Shown here: positions 1 through 5,667 of the stretch, one piece after another
How the letters are laid out: every line of letters begins with the position of its first letter
Numbering within the stretch: position 1 is the stretch's first letter
Assembly: GCA_018064305.1 (NCBI GenBank)
Contig: JAGHVP010000004.1
Location: forward strand, 1-5,676
Direction: 5' to 3'
Length of the DNA: 5,676 nucleotides
From: Candidatus Equibacterium intestinale
GTDB taxonomy: Bacteria; Bacteroidota; Bacteroidia; Bacteroidales; UBA932
Notes under the pieces: generated by a model
Told to the model about the DNA's origin: nothing
Database searches by the model: none
The model's input: the letters and a program-made list of their open reading frames with translations, nothing else
Program-made: the position numbers and the translations under genes

Positions 1-98
1 GTTTCTGACTACAAGTTAAGCATTTCCGGGCAATTTTGCAAGTATTATTTTGACTTATTTTACTGATTATTAATGCGTTGATGGTTTAGCAGGGACGA

Positions 99-968
99 CT
101 AATTACGGGATTCTTCAAGCCATAGGCAACGTCTGCATTGCTCGTATGGTATGCCGCGCTTTTTCATTCCGACTAAGACAATCTGAACTTCCTTCTCGGA
201 AAAGTGGTGAAAACTCTTTTTGCTGAATGATGTTGTGTATGTGTCAATAAGTCTGCATACTGCATCATCATCCATACCATCGCACAGAACAGCTTGTTTG
301 TTCTCATCGATTGTTTCTTGGTTCTTGTCTCGTACGGATGTCTCAATCAAGAATTTGAACCGCTTGTAACTGCCGTTGAAGTAGGCTCTTGATTTTGGAA
401 CATTGATGAATGAATTTGGGGAGATGAACCCATCGGGATCCACGAGCCAACCGCTGGGGACTCGGTCCTTACTGACTAATTGCCGCTGCCTGGATAGCGG
501 CAGATTCCCAAAAGGAGTAAGATGAGCGGTAAGGGCACGCCTGAAATTAATGGGCAGGTAATCTTGGGTGAAGATATAATTTGCACTCGAAAACTGATAA
601 GTAAATGGAGATTCGGTGATATAATGATGTACAGGGTTGGCCATTACATAAATCAGTTTGTCGGTGATTATCTCCCTCCCGGATATAAGTGTGTGCCTTG
701 TCTTGAACTTGTTTCCAACAGTGTGACTGTATTTGTGTCTGTAATGCATCCCATAGGCCACTTTGAGGATATGTTCCAACTCTTTTATGATGTTCTCGTT
801 CTCGCCACAGACAACCGCATGGAAATGTGTCGACAATATGCATAACGCAAGTACCTCAATTCCGTAATTGTAGCATATGGCGGCAAACTTGTTGTTGAAA
901 AAGATTCTGTCGGCTTTGTCTCTGAACAGGACAAAATTGCCGATGTTGCGAATGTGATAGGTGTTCAT
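99..968 (-). CDS. REP-associated tyrosine transposase (RAYT), IS200-like Y1/HUH family
   Basis: This 289-residue protein looks like a single-strand DNA transposase/nickase of the Y1 HUH superfamily, RAYT branch. The HUH metal-binding motif is STHFHAVV (His48, His50). The likely catalytic tyrosine is Tyr107 in YVMANPVHH, followed by the family's usual aromatic-SS pattern (FSSANY, about 126-131). The Y1 domain spans about residues 1-135. The remainder contains a segment seen in Bacteroidales homologues (VPSGWLVDPDGFISP, about 170-184) and a C-terminal basic helical stretch (about 256-289) that may bind DNA. It is much longer than a bare Y1 transposase of about 150 residues, and I see no truncation or frameshift. 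The start is supported by a strong Shine-Dalgarno sequence 7 nt upstream. In this family the enzyme typically handles palindromic repeats near its own gene, and such repeats lie at 1080-1188. The gene is AT-richer than the operon to its right, which is consistent with acquisition. Activity is inferred. Confidence 0.87.
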   Translation of the reverse strand: MNTYHIRNIGNFVLFRDKADRIFFNNKFAAICYNYGIEVLALCILSTHFHAVVCGENENIIKELEHILKVAYGMHYRHKYSHTVGNKFKTRHTLISGREIITDKLIYVMANPVHHYITESPFTYQFSSANYIFTQDYLPINFRRALTAHLTPFGNLPLSRQRQLVSKDRVPSGWLVDPDGFISPNSFINVPKSRAYFNGSYKRFKFLIETSVRDKNQETIDENKQAVLCDGMDDDAVCRLIDTYTTSFSKKSFHHFSEKEVQIVLVGMKKRGIPYEQCRRCLWLEESRN

Positions 969-975
969 TTTTCTA

Positions 976-982
976 CCTCCTC
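976..982 (-). promoter_or_regulatory. Consensus Shine-Dalgarno site of the transposase gene
   Basis: On the minus strand the sequence reads GAGGAGG, then TAGAAAA, then ATG, giving a 7-nt spacer. This fixes the start codon at 966-968. The other protein genes in the window have AT-rich leaders with no such site, as is usual in Bacteroidetes, so a textbook site here stands out. Confidence 0.75.
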
Positions 983-1018
983 AATTAAAACTCTTCGATG
1001 GACACCGTGTCCGAACAC

Positions 1019-1049
1019 CAAAGTTGAGAATAATATATATTATTTGAAA
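1019..1049 (-). promoter_or_regulatory. Candidate Bacteroidetes-type promoter of the transposase gene
   Basis: On the minus strand TTTC (1049-1046) is followed after exactly 19 nt by CAACTTTG (1026-1019). This is one base off TTTG at -33 and one base off TAnnTTTG at -7. The predicted start would fall near 1012. The spacer holds a perfect 16-bp palindrome, AATAATATATATTATT (1029-1044). A second palindrome, GGACAC-C-GTGTCC (1000-1012), sits at the predicted transcript start and could be an operator or a 5' hairpin. Both assignments are inferred from motif match only. Confidence 0.4.
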
Positions 1050-1079
1050 CTTAACGTTATTGCTAAGGAAATTACTTTT

Positions 1080-1201
1080 GACTAGACAGAAAAAGGTGGA
1101 AAAACATGTCTAGTCCCTGTGAAAAGGCCTGTTTTGTGGTGAAAACGGCTGGACTAGACAGGAAAAAAACTGATTTTATGGCTAGTCCGTATGAAAGCCT
1201 G
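1080..1201. repeat. Two tandem 72-bp units, each with a GACTAGAC/CTAGTCC inverted pair (REP-like)
   Basis: GACTAGACAG occurs at 1080-1089 and 1152-1161. CTAGTCC occurs at 1110-1116 and 1182-1188. Both pairs are exactly 72 bp apart, and TGAAA also repeats at 72 bp (1120, 1192). Within unit 1, GACTAGACA (1080-1088) and TGTCTAGTC (1107-1115) form a perfect 9-bp inverted repeat with an 18-nt loop. In unit 2, GGACTAG (1151-1157) pairs with CTAGTCC (1182-1188). GACTATATGG at 1225 may be the start of a decayed third unit. The array lies about 110 bp upstream of the transposase start, which is where RAYT-associated palindromes are often found. The link to the transposase is inferred. Confidence 0.65.
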
Positions 1202-1324
1202 CCGAGGCTGTTTGTCATGACCAGGACTATATGGCAAAAGCGGGAAGCCTATCTTCCAACAATGACTACGCAAAGCGCATCCAAGTGACAACGTTCAAGA
1301 CGAGAATAGCGGGATCTGCTTATG

Positions 1325-1350
1325 AAAAAGCCCCGCATTGCTGCGAGGCT
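1325..1350 (-). terminator. Intrinsic terminator of tRNA-Lys
   Basis: On the minus strand AGCCTCGCA (1350-1342), a GCAA loop and TGCGGGGCT (1337-1329) form a 9-bp stem with one G-U pair. It is followed by a run of T (1329-1325). It begins only 3 nt after the tRNA discriminator base, so the tRNA is a very short transcription unit. It should also keep tRNA transcription out of the same-strand transposase gene further along. Confidence 0.88.
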
Positions 1351-1353
1351 CTG

Positions 1354-1426
1354 TGCTCCCTCAGGGTCTCGAACCCTGGACCCCAACATTAAGAGTGTCG
1401 TGCTCTACCAACTGAGCTAAGGAAGC
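1354..1426 (-). tRNA. tRNA-Lys (anticodon CTT)
   Basis: A 73-nt cloverleaf reads on the minus strand. The acceptor is GCTTCCT/AGGGAGC with one G-U pair and discriminator A. The D arm contains AGCTCAGTTGGTAGAGC. The anticodon stem CGACA/TGTTG encloses the loop CTCTTAA, so the anticodon is CTT (lysine, codon AAG). The T arm contains GGTTCGAGACC. CCA is not encoded (the next bases are CAG), so it must be added after transcription. A promoter lies just upstream and a terminator just downstream, so it appears to be transcribed alone. Confidence 0.97.
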
Positions 1427-1438
1427 GTTTCGGGACGG

Positions 1439-1469
1439 CAAATGTAGATATTATTTTTGAAATACCAAA
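1439..1469 (-). promoter_or_regulatory. Promoter of tRNA-Lys, full Bacteroidetes consensus
   Basis: On the minus strand TTTG (1469-1466), a 19-nt spacer and TACATTTG (1446-1439) match the Bacteroidetes primary sigma factor consensus of TTTG at -33 and TAnnTTTG at -7. Transcription should begin near 1432, leaving a leader of only about 6 nt before the mature tRNA 5' end at 1426. This is the clearest phylum-level signature in the window. Confidence 0.8.
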
Positions 1470-1473
1470 TGAT

Positions 1474-1509
1474 TTTGAATTAATTTTTGATAAAAAAAGT
1501 TTAACTTTA
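1474..1509 (+). promoter_or_regulatory. Weak candidate promoter of the esterase-kinase operon
   Basis: TAACTTTA (1502-1509) is one base off TAnnTTTG. The nearest upstream TTTG boxes are at 1474-1477 (24-nt spacer) and 1486-1489 (12-nt spacer), neither at the ideal 19-21 nt. It lies about 50 bp before the first start codon, in the AT-rich region shared divergently with tRNA-Lys. I see no better match, so this is a best guess. The leader has a run of seven T shortly before the ATG and no Shine-Dalgarno site. Confidence 0.3.
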
Positions 1510-1558
1510 CACCCGGCTCTTTCTTTCAGCCCGTAGTAAAGTGTTTTTTTGAAGCAAT

Positions 1559-2599
1559 ATGAAGAAAGCGATTTGTATGATGATGGCGGCGCTGGCTGCC
1601 GCTTTTTCGGCTGGGGCACAGCGTGTTTGCGAGTTTATGCCGTCGTGCGGCCTGAAGCCTGACAAGACAGTTTTCCTGTATTCTGATGATATCGGGGCCT
1701 CGCTTGCCGCGATAAATGACCCTGTGGTGGCAGACAAGCCAGAAACCCTTGCGCTTGAAATTGCCGAAGACAACGGCTACGACGAGCCTGAGTTCCTATA
1801 TGGTCCGGAAGGGCAGATCCGCAGCATCGGGCGTGAGGCACGCTTTGATATCTATTTTCCCGAGAAGCCGAACGGCAAGATGGTGGTGGTATGCCCCGGC
1901 GGCGGATATTACTGCCTTGCAACATATCACGAGGGCATGTATGTGGCGGAATGGCTGCTGAAGCGTGGCTATACTGCAGTTGTGGCGAAGCACCGCCTGC
2001 CCAACACCCATCACGCAGTACCGCTCACCGACATGCATATAATATTCCGCTATCTGCGCGGGCACCAGCAGGAGTGGGGCATAGACAAGATCGGGGTGAT
2101 GGGCTTTTCTGCCGGCGGTCACATGGCAGGCTGTGTATCCACACTTTATGTAGATGCGGCCACCCGTCCAGACTTTTCGGTCCTGATTTATCCTGTCCTG
2201 ACTTTCGGAGAATATACTCACGAAGGCACGCGCATGACACTGCTGGGACGCGAAAGTGTATGCAAGAGCCGTGTGGACGTGCCGTTTGAAGAATGGCTGG
2301 AGAACTGCCGCGCATATGATGCCCTGTCGGCCCGTTATACCCTGGAAGACCAGGTTACGGCAGACACACCGCCGGCATTCCTGATGCTTGCCTTCGATGA
2401 CGACGTGGTGCCTCCGGCAAACAGCATCAATTATTACAAGGCGTTGCTCAGCCATGGAGTGAGTGCCGAGCTTCATATTTTTGAAAACGGTGGACATGGC
2501 TTCGGCTTTGCCTCAGAGCAGCAAGGTCAGAACTGGCTGGATGCAGGAGAGCGCGCAGCATTCGAGTCGGCACTTGAAAGGTGGCTGGAAAACCTGTAG
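1559..2599 (+). CDS. Exported alpha/beta-hydrolase esterase, first of a tandem pair
   Basis: This 346-residue serine hydrolase has a probable Sec signal peptide (MKK, hydrophobic 5-18, likely cut after AGA20) and no lipobox, so it is probably periplasmic or secreted. The fold markers appear in order: oxyanion-hole loop CPGGGY (112-117), RLPN (146-149), EWGIDKIGVMGFSAGGH (172-188) with nucleophile Ser184, likely acid Asp281 in AFDDDVVPPANS, and catalytic His313 in GGHGFGF. All triad positions are present. The pattern resembles the acetyl/feruloyl esterase group of Bacteroidales (BD-FAE-like), many of which remove acetyl or feruloyl groups from plant polysaccharides. The substrate here cannot be read from sequence. 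Compared with the next gene it carries a longer segment around 230-262, near where the substrate would sit. It is the first gene of a probable three-gene operon; the next gene starts 32 bp later. No SusC/SusD or glycosidase gene is adjacent, so a polysaccharide locus is not supported. Confidence 0.88.
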   Translation: MKKAICMMMAALAAAFSAGAQRVCEFMPSCGLKPDKTVFLYSDDIGASLAAINDPVVADKPETLALEIAEDNGYDEPEFLYGPEGQIRSIGREARFDIYFPEKPNGKMVVVCPGGGYYCLATYHEGMYVAEWLLKRGYTAVVAKHRLPNTHHAVPLTDMHIIFRYLRGHQQEWGIDKIGVMGFSAGGHMAGCVSTLYVDAATRPDFSVLIYPVLTFGEYTHEGTRMTLLGRESVCKSRVDVPFEEWLENCRAYDALSARYTLEDQVTADTPPAFLMLAFDDDVVPPANSINYYKALLSHGVSAELHIFENGGHGFGFASEQQGQNWLDAGERAAFESALERWLENL

Positions 2600-2631
2600 A
2601 AACGATTATAAACGTTTAAAATTGTTTAAAT

Positions 2632-3642
2632 ATGAAAAGATTCATGATTATTGTGGCAGCTCTTGTGCTTGCCCTCAACATGTCTGCAAAAGACAATGCC
2701 AAGTATATGCCTAAGAGCGAGCTCCGTCCCGACAAGACAGTATTCCTTTATGTCCCTGAGAAGGCAAATTTGAAAAAGATTGCAAAGGAACTCTCTCCTG
2801 TGACTGCAAAGAAACCCGAGACCCTTGCACTTGAAATGGCAGAAAGCAACGGCATCACCGAGCCCGAAGAGATGTTCGACCCCAACGGTGCAACCAAGAA
2901 CATTTCAGACTATGCACGTTTCGACCTCTATTTCCCCAAGAATCCCAACGGCCAGATGATGGTTGTATGTCCCGGTGGTGGATATGGTTGCGTCTGTGAG
3001 TATATTGAAGGCCTGTATGCTGCAGAATGGCTTGTTTCGCAAGGCATCACAGTGGCAGTAGTGAAATACCGCCTTCCCAACGGACATGCATCGATTCCTT
3101 TGACTGACGTGCAGGAAGTGTTCAGATACTGCCGCAAACATCAGGGAGAGTGGGGCGTAAGCAAAGTTGGTATCATGGGCTTCTCGGCAGGCGGACACCT
3201 TGCGGCCAGCGCATCTGTGCTTTATGACGATGCTGTGACCCGTCCCGACTTCTCAGTCCTGATCTATCCCCTCATTTCACTCCGCGAACCTTTCGGACAC
3301 GTTTATTCGGGTTCATGCCTGCTCGGCAGCGAAGAGGCTATGAGTGCAGCTGAGTACAAGAGGCTTTCATATAAGTTTGAAGTGCTCAACCATGTTTCGG
3401 CAGACACACCTCCCACATATATTGCCCTTGGCTCTGACGATAAAGAGGTGAGCCCTCTGAACAGTGTGGCATACTATCAGAAACTTCTTGAGTTCAAGGT
3501 TGCCTCAGAACTTCACATATTCAGCCACGGAACACACGGATTCTCTTTCGAATCTTCGAAATATACCGACAACGACCTGCTTGGCGATGCGCGTGACGAC
3601 TTCTACAATTCACTTGCACGCTGGCTCAAATCTCTTAAATAA
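2632..3642 (+). CDS. Exported alpha/beta-hydrolase esterase, second of a tandem pair
   Basis: This 336-residue paralogue of the upstream gene is roughly half identical by eye, with the same blocks in the same order. It has a signal peptide (hydrophobic 4-17, likely cut after MSA19), CPGGGY (113-118), KYRLPNGH (145-152), GFSAGGH with nucleophile Ser185, likely acid Asp270 in GSDDKEVSPLNS, and His302 in GTHGFSF. Both proteins share an N-terminal module before the hydrolase core (MPxxxLxPDKTVFLY, then PETLALE). The pair therefore arose by duplication and has since diverged in the region before the acid residue. The start codon follows an AT-rich spacer with two GTTTAAA copies (2614-2620, 2624-2630) and no Shine-Dalgarno site. 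The stop overlaps the next start by one base (TAATG), implying coupled translation with a cytoplasmic protein. It is likely an extracytoplasmic carboxylesterase; the substrate is unknown. Confidence 0.88.
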   Translation: MKRFMIIVAALVLALNMSAKDNAKYMPKSELRPDKTVFLYVPEKANLKKIAKELSPVTAKKPETLALEMAESNGITEPEEMFDPNGATKNISDYARFDLYFPKNPNGQMMVVCPGGGYGCVCEYIEGLYAAEWLVSQGITVAVVKYRLPNGHASIPLTDVQEVFRYCRKHQGEWGVSKVGIMGFSAGGHLAASASVLYDDAVTRPDFSVLIYPLISLREPFGHVYSGSCLLGSEEAMSAAEYKRLSYKFEVLNHVSADTPPTYIALGSDDKEVSPLNSVAYYQKLLEFKVASELHIFSHGTHGFSFESSKYTDNDLLGDARDDFYNSLARWLKSLK

Positions 3643-5297
3643 TGATTCTTCTCGTTCCTGACAAATTCAAGGGAACATACTCGGCCACCGAAATCGCCGG
3701 GATGATAGAAAATGCCATCCGTGAGACCGGCAACACTTCAGAGGAGGTGCTGCAGGTGCCTCTGGCAGATGGCGGCGAAGGTTCCATGGAGGTGGTGCTG
3801 CAGTCTGTGCCCGGCGCCCGCGAAGAGTGGGTCGATTCAAAGGATGCACTGATGCGCGACATCTATGTGCCGTTGGTTGTGGCCGGCGACACTGTGTTCA
3901 TAGAGATGGCTCGCTGCGTGGGGCTCATGATGCTTGACAAGTCTGAGCGCAGCCCCATGAACACCACAACCTACGGCCTGGGCATGATGATGATGGCGGC
4001 GTTGGAATTCAACCCGCGCAGGATCATTGTGGGCATTGGCGGCAGCGCCACAAACGACGGAGGCCGCGGAATGGTTGAAGCGGTAGGTCTTGAAAACCTG
4101 CATCTCTTTGATAACATCGAGGTCCAGGTGGCATGTGATGTCAAGAACCCGCTTCTCGGCCCGAACGGTGCCACAGCGGTTTTTGCTCCTCAGAAAGGCG
4201 CAACCGAAGAGATGCTTCCTGTGCTTGAAAAGAGGATGGAGGAGTGGTGTGTCACTGCCGGTGAATGGCTTCGCTCAGCCGGATACGGACCGCGTGCGGA
4301 AGATTTCGCCACAATTCCGGGCGGCGGTGCAGCCGGCGGAGTGGGGGCTGGCCTCTATGCCTTCTTCGGTGCCACGCTGCAGTCTGGCTGGCGCCTTTTC
4401 GCCGACCTGGTCTCTCTTGACGAGAAGATCAAGCGCTCGCGCATGGTGATAACGGGCGAGGGGCGTCTTGATGCCTCAAGCCTCAGCGGAAAGCTGGTGA
4501 GCGGCCTTGCCACACTATGCAGCCAGTATCACCGCAGGCTGTATGTGGTATGCGGCCAGAACAGACTTGGCAGCGACCCCTCGATCTGTGATGTGGTCAC
4601 CCTGCTTGGCGGATTCAAGGAAAAGATCAGCGAGTGGTGCCGTACATCGTACCGTGACGGATATCTCCCTTCTGCCGAAGGCGACCTTTTCGGCGGAGTG
4701 GGGACATACGGTGTGATTGCGGGATGCGACGAAGCGGGGCGCGGCCCCCTGGCCGGACCTGTATATGCGGCGGCAGTGGTGCTGCCCGAAGGCTTCTACC
4801 ACCCGTTGCTTAAAGATTCGAAGCAGATGACTGCCGCCCAGCGCGACCTTATGCGCGGCATTATAGAGAAAGAGGCTGTGGCATGGTGCGTGGCAAGCTG
4901 CTCTGCTGCCGAGATAGATGAGATGAACATACTTCAGGCTTCTATCACAGCAATGCAGCGGGCGCTTGACGGGCTTGAGACAAAGCTTGACCTGGTGCTT
5001 GTGGATGGCAACCGCTTCCGCAAGTATGTAGACCCTTCAGGTTCCGAAATCCCTTACAAATGCATTGTGAAAGGCGACGACAAGGTGCCCGAGATATCGG
5101 CCGCCTCAATCCTTGCCAAGACATACCGTGACGAATACATGACAAAGATAGCCGCAGACTACCCGATGTACGGGTGGGAGCGGAACATGGGATATCCCAC
5201 CGAAGAACACCGCGAGGCCATCAAGCAACACGGCCTCTGCGAGCACCACAGACGTAGCTTTTCGGTAAAAATCCACGAATCTGACACAAGTCACTAA
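3642..5297 (+). CDS. glxK-rnhB: Glycerate kinase (type 2)-ribonuclease HII fusion protein
   Basis: One uninterrupted 551-residue frame carries two enzymes. Residues 1-350 are a type-2 (GarK/GlxK) glycerate kinase, which phosphorylates D-glycerate to 2-phosphoglycerate. Markers are PDKFKGTYSA (6-15), ADGGEGS (42-48), GIGGSATNDGG (131-141), CDVKNPLLGPNGA (165-177), FAPQKGA (181-187), PGGGAAGGVGAGL (227-239) and TGEGRLD (271-277). Residues 356-551 are an RNase HII, which cuts RNA at ribonucleotides in DNA. Its active-site acids are all present: Asp363 and Glu364 in GCDEAGRGPLAGPV, Asp455 in VDGNRF, Asp479 in KGDDKVPEISAASILAKTYRD. The RNase part is about 196 residues, normal for the family. The kinase is shorter than the usual 375-380, with a segment missing before CDVKNP and a shortened C-terminus. 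No ATG lies between the domains; GTG codons at 4698 and 4713 (Val353, Val358) could give a separate RNase HII, which cannot be excluded. The start overlaps the previous stop by one base. Neither domain has a signal peptide, so the protein is cytoplasmic. Confidence 0.93.
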   Translation: MILLVPDKFKGTYSATEIAGMIENAIRETGNTSEEVLQVPLADGGEGSMEVVLQSVPGAREEWVDSKDALMRDIYVPLVVAGDTVFIEMARCVGLMMLDKSERSPMNTTTYGLGMMMMAALEFNPRRIIVGIGGSATNDGGRGMVEAVGLENLHLFDNIEVQVACDVKNPLLGPNGATAVFAPQKGATEEMLPVLEKRMEEWCVTAGEWLRSAGYGPRAEDFATIPGGGAAGGVGAGLYAFFGATLQSGWRLFADLVSLDEKIKRSRMVITGEGRLDASSLSGKLVSGLATLCSQYHRRLYVVCGQNRLGSDPSICDVVTLLGGFKEKISEWCRTSYRDGYLPSAEGDLFGGVGTYGVIAGCDEAGRGPLAGPVYAAAVVLPEGFYHPLLKDSKQMTAAQRDLMRGIIEKEAVAWCVASCSAAEIDEMNILQASITAMQRALDGLETKLDLVLVDGNRFRKYVDPSGSEIPYKCIVKGDDKVPEISAASILAKTYRDEYMTKIAADYPMYGWERNMGYPTEEHREAIKQHGLCEHHRRSFSVKIHESDTSH

Positions 5298-5347
5298 AAT
5301 TTTTTGAAAATTTTTGCCGCAAGGCTGCTACTTTTCAAAAAAGTTTA

Positions 5348-5355
5348 TATCTTTG
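5348..5355 (+). promoter_or_regulatory. Candidate -7 element of the tRNA-Pro promoter
   Basis: TATCTTTG is a perfect TAnnTTTG match about 34 bp before the mature tRNA 5' end. It predicts a transcription start near 5362. No TTTG is found at the expected -33 distance (about 5324-5328); the nearest, at 5313-5316, is 31 nt away. The assignment therefore rests on the -7 box and its position before a tRNA. Confidence 0.5.
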
Positions 5356-5388
5356 CGGTCCCGTTCGAGATAATCGAGATGTGGAAAT

Positions 5389-5462
5389 CGGGATGTGGCG
5401 CAGTTGGCTAGCGCACCACGTTAGGGACGTGGGGGTCGCTCGTTCGAGTCGAGTCATCCCGA
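5389..5462 (+). tRNA. tRNA-Pro (anticodon AGG as read)
   Basis: A 74-nt cloverleaf. The acceptor is CGGGATG/CATCCCG with the C1-G72 pair typical of bacterial tRNA-Pro and discriminator A. The D stem is GCGC/GCGC. The anticodon stem CCACG/CGTGG encloses the loop TTAGGGA, so the anticodon reads AGG with G37. The T arm is GCTCG/CGAGT with loop TTCGAGT. CCA is not encoded. A34 is uncommon in bacterial tRNA-Pro, where GGG, TGG or CGG is expected, but the loop allows no other register with T33. The gene has its own terminator 5 nt downstream. Confidence 0.93.
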
Positions 5463-5467
5463 CATAC

Positions 5468-5500
5468 AGAGGACAGTTTTAACGCTGTCCTCTTTTTTTT
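5468..5500 (+). terminator. Intrinsic terminator after tRNA-Pro
   Basis: AGAGGACAG (5468-5476) and CTGTCCTCT (5485-5493) form a perfect 9-bp stem with an 8-nt loop. Seven further T residues follow (5494-5500). It ends the tRNA-Pro transcript and may also stop read-through from the operon, since no comparable hairpin follows the stop codon at 5297. Confidence 0.93.
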
Positions 5501-5553
5501 GTGCCTGCTGCTTGCCAACGTCATCTGGATTCAAGACCATCACGCAGCTCGTG

Positions 5554-5667
5554 GCGGGGGGACCGTTCGCGTATTACGGCATATTCGTGAACACTCCCCC
5601 GCAAACAGCCCCGGAAACAGTCAGAAGCAAGCGGACCGTTCACGAATAACGCAATTATAGTGAACAC
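5554..5667. repeat. Two related palindromic units 73 bp apart
   Basis: Two 35-bp units (5560-5594 and 5633-5667) share 27 of 35 positions with no gap. Both begin GGACCGTTC and end GTGAACAC. Each can fold. In copy 1, GTTCGCG pairs with CGTGAAC, and an outer GCGGGGG (5554-5560) pairs with CCCCCGC (5596-5602). In copy 2, GTTCAC pairs with GTGAAC, with an inner ATAA/TTAT. The arms are conserved while the loop-side bases differ, as expected if the hairpin is what is kept. No gene is seen in 5501-5676, and the array may continue past the window edge. Confidence 0.65.

Noticed and set aside
522..845. A 107-codon plus-strand open frame inside the transposase gene
   Set aside because: It is antisense to a gene with clear HUH and tyrosine motifs, and its translation resembles no family.
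99..1240. A complete self-mobile IS200/IS605 element with defined ends
   Set aside because: I could not find matching left and right end hairpins or a TnpB gene; the similarity of the 3' flank to the repeats is only a few bases.
1106..1288. A 60-codon plus-strand open frame across the left repeat array
   Set aside because: It runs through the tandem palindromic units, has no recognisable protein features and no upstream signal; the repeat structure explains the sequence better.
1796..2497. A 233-codon minus-strand open frame opposite the first esterase
   Set aside because: It is long only because it mirrors a coding strand with few stops; the plus strand has the complete hydrolase motif set.
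4698..5297. A separate rnhB gene starting at an internal GTG
   Set aside because: There is no stop, ATG or ribosome signal between the domains, so the single fused frame is the simpler reading; internal initiation is kept as an alternative in the fusion entry.
5297..5316. A terminator for the operon in the AAAATTTTTTG/AAAATTTTTG stretch
   Set aside because: These are AT-rich direct repeats, not a stable hairpin; the first convincing terminator is after tRNA-Pro.
5365..5380. Direct repeat of TCGAGAT in the tRNA-Pro leader
   Set aside because: Seven-base repeats this close can arise by chance and no function is suggested by position.
5440..5470. A phage or integrative-element attachment site at the tRNA-Pro 3' end
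   Set aside because: No integrase gene and no second copy of the tRNA 3' end is present in the window.
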